Below are positions 58,851 through 64,000 of a DNA stretch of 64,000 nt, piece after piece. The position numbers were made by a program, and so were the translations under genes. Positions within the stretch are counted from its first letter, which is position 1. Every line of letters begins with the position of its first letter. The DNA is from Platerodrilus igneus (lineage: Eukaryota > Arthropoda > Insecta > Coleoptera > Lycidae): contig JARFIW010001320.1 in the NCBI GenBank assembly GCA_036346225.1, positions 992,001 to 1,056,000 on the forward strand. Direction: 5' to 3'. The notes beneath the pieces are model-generated. The model saw nothing but the letters and a program-made list of their open reading frames with translations, searched no databases and was not told where the DNA came from.

Positions 58851-59879
58851 GAAGATCCAGGCGTATGTATTCTTTTCCTATTACCTAGTTTTAAATGATT
58901 TGTCTATCCTCCTCTAATTATAGATTGTTTGTAGACTGAGCAAATAGATCAAGGTCTTATATATAGTGCAGCTCTGTAAGGAGGATATTTGAGTATACTG
59001 GTTAATCTCTACCTTATTTCAGAACTGGCAATGATGAATGACAGTTCCTTCGTGCTTCTTCGGGTTTATACAACCTATGCAGTAATCTACGAATTTTAGC
59101 GGACACTTTCATTTATTTAATAGCTGAGTTTAGGCGTCCTTAATCCCAAGCTTCATTCAGTTCTAAAACTACTAGGATCTACATCCTAAATCCCTGAAAC
59201 TTTTTATTGCTCTCATCATGCTTATTATTGATTGCGATTCTTAACATCCCCTTTTACTGCATTATCTGCAACCCGCGTTAAGCTTCAACAGGATTAACTT
59301 GATTAGCTTCAGAGCGTGAAAAAAATAAAAATGCCTTCGCTTTTATGTAAAATTGATTAGTTCGTGCTGCCGAATCATTTACGGCACTCGATTTTAATAA
59401 CGCTTGAAATGTTTTACGTGGTGACGTAAATCCTAAATTCGACACATTTTCCAATTATAATTGTAATGAGTTTGTAACTAAAACACTTCATTGAAAAGTC
59501 AATATAGCTGACGTTTGGAATGGATGTGAAAGGGTCAGAGAAAAAGTCACTCTCTATTGGGTTAAGAGGTGCAGCGATTATCGGATTACAAAAATAGAAA
59601 CTCCAGAAGTTTATTAATTATTAAATGGAATTGGAAACATTTAGTTTGTAAAATTGAATTTTGTATGAAGGACGTTCCGCTTTGTATAAAGAGCCTAAAA
59701 ACTTTTATAAACTAAAACAGCTAAACAACGAATTTAGATGTGCTTTGTAACATTTGATGTAATATCAAGTGTTTGCTTGGCGAGAAAGAGGATCCTTCTA
59801 AAATTTATTAGAAATCTGGAAAACAGCAACTTATGAGTTATGAACTATGTATTTACTTCGAAAAATGAATTAAATATAT
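58851..59879 (+). repeat. Module V, unit B
   Basis: Non-coding interior between truncated gag and 3' LTR1, parallel to 51600-52604 and 44700-45631 (attgtttgtagactgagcaa, aatcccaagcttcattcagt, attcgacacattttccaatt). No polypurine tract is evident before the LTR. Confidence 0.6.
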
Positions 59880-60455
59880 TGCAAAACCTATCAGCCTGTT
59901 TGCGACCAGAATAATGATATTAGAATGCAGATGAAGGGTTTGAGAACTCGTGGTTGACAGGTACACGATTTTTCATTTAAAGATTACAATAAGAAATCTC
60001 GAGAACGTTATTTGCATAATTTCTGGAATATTCGTGAAATAACTAGTACAATTTAATAGGTATAAATAGCCGTTAAGGGGTTTCTAAGTTCAGTTTTAAT
60101 TGCAACTTTGATTATAATACTAGTTCTGATTATGATTTTATTATAGTATGCTCTAGTTTAAAGCTTTGGAAGAAATGATGTAAATTTCTGTATATTGTCG
60201 ATATAAATTAGTGTTGATATAAATTTTTGCAGTGATAATATAGATTAATATAAATGAATCATAATGCTTCGATAGTAATTTGGAAGATCGTAATGCAGTA
60301 TTCTTGAGATAAGACTTGTACTGTTAGCGATTAGTTCGGAAAGTGAATAAAGCGTTAGGAGATCTTGTAGAAATTTTATTGTAACTACAAGTTGTTGAGC
60401 AAACTTGTGTAACCAGTTTGAGAATAAAGACCTGTTTTGTAGAGGTTTGGTTACA
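59880..60455 (+). mobile_element. LTR1 copy (g), 3' LTR
   Basis: tgcaaaacctatcagcctg (decayed start) to tttggttaca. Pairs with LTR1 (f) to bound a 2.6-kb non-autonomous element. Confidence 0.7.
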
Positions 60456-60845
60456 AAATTTACAAATGGCACAGCTAGACAACAAAATTTCGTTTCTGCT
60501 CTAGGGATCGGACCATGTTTAGTGTATGTTTATCGGGTCGCAGAAACCCAATCTGATGCTCATTTGACCCCATCACATTAGATTTTTGACATTATCTTAA
60601 AAAACTTGGTAAATTTTATGTGACAAACACGCTTTTTCAAATATTGACGGATTTGTTTCAAACTTGGTATCCATTTCTTGGGATTGTTAATAACAAAATG
60701 GCGGATCAAATACGGCGGTTAACTTTTAAAAAAATCATTAAATTTTTATGAAACTTGGTATGTAGAAGTTTTGGGGTCACTGACTACGAGTCTGAAGTCA
60801 GATTTTCGAAATTCAAAATGACGGATTAAATATGGCTGGGAAACG
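60456..60845 (+). repeat. W module, last copy
   Basis: Lead-in (gggatcggaccatgttta; cgcagaaacccaatctgatg) and two units with aacaaaatggcggatcaaat at about 60692 and ttttggggtcactgacta near 60770; breaks near 60845. After it the ~7-kb unit does not continue. Confidence 0.7.
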
Positions 60846-61050
60846 CTAGATCACATTTATTATGCGTAATATCCTAAAAAATATCAATCCCCCAAGATTT
60901 ATTAATTAAAATAATTTGTGGGGCGCTTTTAACGCGTATCAAATATGGTGTAATTAATGCGTACCTTTAGTAATAAACTTTAAACTTAATATAACAATTG
61001 GCGGGGAGGGATGTGGTATTAAGGTTTAATTATAAATTAAAATTGGTAAG
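60846..61050. other. Unassigned spacer
   Basis: No gene or known repeat between the W module and the R1 copy. Confidence 0.4.
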
Positions 61051-61054
61051 GTAC

Positions 61055-61132
61055 GGAATGGTTTGCTGGTTGAGTCGTCAATGAATTGGGTTTATGTTCG
61101 GAAGTTTGTGGTTCAAATCTAGCTTGGTCCAC
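61055..61132 (+). repeat. tRNA-like sequence
   Basis: Ends with ggttcaaatctagcttggtc ca, a good T-arm/box B followed by acceptor-like bases; the 5' half (tggtttgctggttgagtcg) is a weak D-arm. Not foldable by eye into a complete tRNA; perhaps a tRNA-derived SINE head or chance. Confidence 0.25.
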
Positions 61133-63890
61133 TTTTTTCGTTTATAAGCCATCTGGTACCACCTTCCCAATCTCATCATATTCTCAGTTCCAAAAACATA
61201 ACACATACATTCTCCAACTAGAGCGCATGCTTACAATAATAGGCCAGAAACCGGTTATTATTTGCTCCGACGTTTACGCCGAACCAATATTATAGTGCAA
61301 CGACCACACAGACCTAAACGGTACTCCCTTGTAGACTTCATCCACTACCACCATCTCCGCCTTTTAAATTTCTTTTCCAATACACTTACCTGGAATCCGT
61401 AATCATAGCTACAATATTGGCCTTACAATAGCTATCCCATCAGTCTACAACCTCATCAACTCCTGATCTTTTCCGAATTCACCAATCAAGTGATCACAGT
61501 CCAAACACATTTGATATACTTCCCAACGTCCCTTAAAAATCTCATCACAAAACACAAGCCTTCAGCACTGGCAAGACTAACTTGGAATTATTGCTTGCTT
61601 CGCCGATCCTGCTCACCCTCGCATTGCCAACATCCACGTACTCGAACGTTCACCCTAACACATTAGCTGAAACTATAATCCAAAACAAACTTACCACAGT
61701 CAATAATGCAATCTCATGTAAATACTACACCCCACGTGAAACGCCGTGGTGGACCAATGTCCTTAGCACAGATAGACAAACGGTAACTTTACATCACAGC
61801 AACTCCAAAGAGTTAAAACAACAACCATAGGCTAAAATCTTATAAATAACCTTTCCGTCACTTACATTACGGTACGAAGACAATACAAAGACCTAATTAA
61901 TATCTCAAGAAAACAACACTACCACTTAACAATTACAGAACATCACATTGATCCATGGACCACCTACTGCAAACTTGCAAGACTCACTCAACCTCGCTCC
62001 TAACCACTTTCACAGGCTACCCACTACCCTTCTTTGAGAACACCATAGCCATCCTCCCTGATACAGCGATACCATCAACCTACTCAGATATCCCTACAAC
62101 TTATCGTAGATAACTCCCTTCTGACTTCAATAACAATCCTGATTCAAACCTGAACATCGATCTGCTAGACTCACTAGTTTTCTAACTAAACCTCCACAAA
62201 GCTCCAGGTCCCAACCCCATAACGAACCTCATTCTTCAAAAAACCTGGCCCCTCATTAGAGAACCCACCCACGTCCTCTTTGAAAAATGCCTGTCTTCGG
62301 GAACATACCCCGACATGCTTAAATCTGCCTCCATAGCGCTCATCCTTAAACTAAACACACTTCCAGACGACCCAACATCCTACAGACCCATCACTTTATT
62401 ACCTACGCTTGGCAAATTCCAGAAACAAATTATCCTCCTAAAATTAAAGTCCTGTATTGAGCAACATTCCCTTCTATCCCCAAATCTACATGCTTTTAGG
62501 AAGGCACATAGCTTTGGACAAACAATGCAGTTCCTAATACTAGTACTATCTTCTCTCCACCAATACGTAATTGCCTTCCTTATTGACTTCCGCTCCGGCT
62601 TTGAGCTCCTCTGGTGGTCAAACCTTCTCAACCAATTGAAACAAGCCAACTTCCAATCCAACATTCTCGTAATTATAAAATTCTTCTTATTCGACCGCTC
62701 TGCTACTTTTACCACAAACTAGCGCTCTGTCACAAAATCTGTATCTCAAATGTACCCATATGGCTCCAACCTCTCATACCCTCCGAAACATTACCAGCAA
62801 CCCTCTATTTGACTTAGATATCCCGCAACGTGCCCACCTTTGCATATGCAGATTGTCTCGCCTTACTTATCCATGGCAATTCCCGCGCATCCCTAGAAAA
62901 CACTGCCGTAGTCCTTATAAACGTCATAGACTACTGGTCCTCTCTCAATAAACAACGAAAACCAAAATGATGCTGCTCAAAAGCTATCTTAACCAACGCC
63001 GTAGCCCAAAAGTCCATATCCTAGACACCTCTTTATCCTTCTTGTCCTCAATTTCCTATCTAGGCCTCCACTTGGAAACAATATTGAAGACACACATAGC
63101 AAAGATTCGCACCAAAACAAACACAATCTTCAACAACCTACATCATGCTTTCCCGAGATCCGTAGAACTTTCTAAACCTACTCGTAGATTAATGGTCAAT
63201 CAAATCATCATTCTCAGCGACCGATATGCCGTAGGCATTTGATTCCTACTTACACAACCCTCATCTAGACGTTTACTCAACCTCATTCAACCATTCCTAC
63301 TGTACATTTCCAAAGCATACCAGATCTCATCCATAGACAATCCCTTCCAATCCACAGTCCAACGCCGTAATCTAAAATCCAAACGCTTTATAACCCTACA
63401 CGACTCCACATTGTAGTACGAGAACTATCCCACGCTACCCATCTCCGAGATCAAATTCCGTATCCAGAACCCCCTCCTTCACCCCTGATAGCACAATTGA
63501 CCCTCTCCTCTGCTGGCAGATACACATTCGATATCTTTCCTAGCATCATCGACATGCCAACTCACATCGTCTACTCCAGTAGAGCAATCAAACGATTTTT
63601 GACCGTCCATGGTAACTTTCGTGCCAAGTTTCACTTCTTCAACCTCATCCCCTCCCTAACCTGTCTCTGCGCGATCAATCCAATTTAGAAACTCCCATCC
63701 ACCTCATTTATTCCTGCCCCTAACTACCCTATTACAAGCAAATTTCAAAACTGCAATCAATTTTGACCCTTACTCCCAACTTTTAAACATCAATGTACTG
63801 GTTACAAACTTCTCCCAAGTACTCAACCTATACCTAAAAGAAATCCTCGTCATTAAACCACCAATCACCATCAACCAACCAACCTGTTGC
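61133..63890 (+). pseudogene. R1-clade non-LTR retrotransposon, copy C
   Basis: Plus strand. It starts inside the endonuclease (LERMLTIIGQKPVIICSDVY near 61215, where the family has a GDFNA-like metal site). It continues through the linker (LNLHKAPGPNPITNLILQK near 62200), then the RT: SYRPITLLPTLGKF near 62380, FRKAHSFGQTMQFL near 62500, motif A FLIDFRSGFELLWWS near 62590. The catalytic box is YADC instead of YADD, near 62845. The thumb follows at 62967-63242, then the C-terminal cysteine/histidine region with GNFRAKFHFFNL near 63620. Many stops and shifts. The 3' UTR ends around 63890. Same family as copies A and B. The 5' part, including ORF1, is missing. Confidence 0.85.
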
Positions 63891-64000
63891 TTTAACACAA
63901 AGGCACACACTCTCACCCATATACACACATGTACGCACGCACGCACACACTAACGCGCGTACGTAGACGCGCGTACGTAGACGCGCGTACGTACATATTT
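63891..64000. repeat. Simple repeats: CA-rich and a 14-bp unit array
   Basis: cacacac/gcacgcacg followed by almost three copies of acgcgcgtacgtag, which is rich in self-complementary cgcgcg and gtacgtac. The array runs to the window edge. Confidence 0.85.

Overview
The window is AT-rich eukaryotic DNA, most likely from an insect or other arthropod. It is gene-poor and filled with decayed, nested retroelements. The grounds are spliceosomal exons with polypyrimidine-tract acceptors, an LDL-receptor class A exon, R1-clade and RTE-type non-LTR elements, Ty3/gypsy-type gag, a Penelope-like element, hairpin MITE-like DNA and many (TA)n tracts. No operons, rRNA, intact tRNA or CRISPR were found. The species cannot be named from the sequence.

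Host genes: only two exon candidates can be supported. One is a possible last exon on the + strand at the left edge (1383-1500, with AATAAA just after it). The other is a convincing C-terminal exon on the - strand (29219-29564) encoding an LDLa module, a transmembrane helix and a short basic tail. Its upstream exons must lie to the right, so much of the right half of the window may be intron of that receptor gene or beyond it.

7.9-20.6 kb is a non-LTR graveyard. Two minus-strand R1-like copies (7.9-10.1 and 15.9-18.4 kb) flank a tandem series of 3' ends of an RTE-type element whose endonuclease fragment starts at 10.1 kb. Into these copies are inserted a 203-bp hairpin and three solo LTRs (8634-9019, 11966-12721, 13355-14614). 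Each solo LTR has TG...CA-like termini, and its target duplication can be checked against empty paralogous sites. A Ty3/gypsy gag-protease fragment (18.6-19.8 kb) and an inverted RTE endonuclease fragment follow.

20.6-31 kb holds a remnant of a short LTR element (LTR1), two LTRs of another family (L2) in inverted orientation forming a palindrome of about 1.3 kb, several (TA)n tracts, a minisatellite and the LDLa exon.

32-60.9 kb is one large repeat cluster built from six recurring modules: LTR1 with a Leu-like primer site, a truncated gag plus tail (V), an antisense gag fragment, LTR L2 with a Lys-type primer site, its AT-rich trailer U, and a 'W' module of roughly 120-bp tandem units. Modules recur in the same order with a period of about 7 kb (LTR1 starts at 45632, 52605 and 59880). 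A partly inverted, rearranged set lies to the left. A nearly complete Penelope-like element (33.5-38.0 kb; RT plus GIY-YIG) with an inverted truncated copy at its 5' side is inserted in one W module; empty W modules at 46.7 and 53.5 kb show the target.

61.1-63.9 kb is a third R1-like copy on the + strand, followed by simple repeats. Apart from the Penelope ORF, every element ORF seen is broken.
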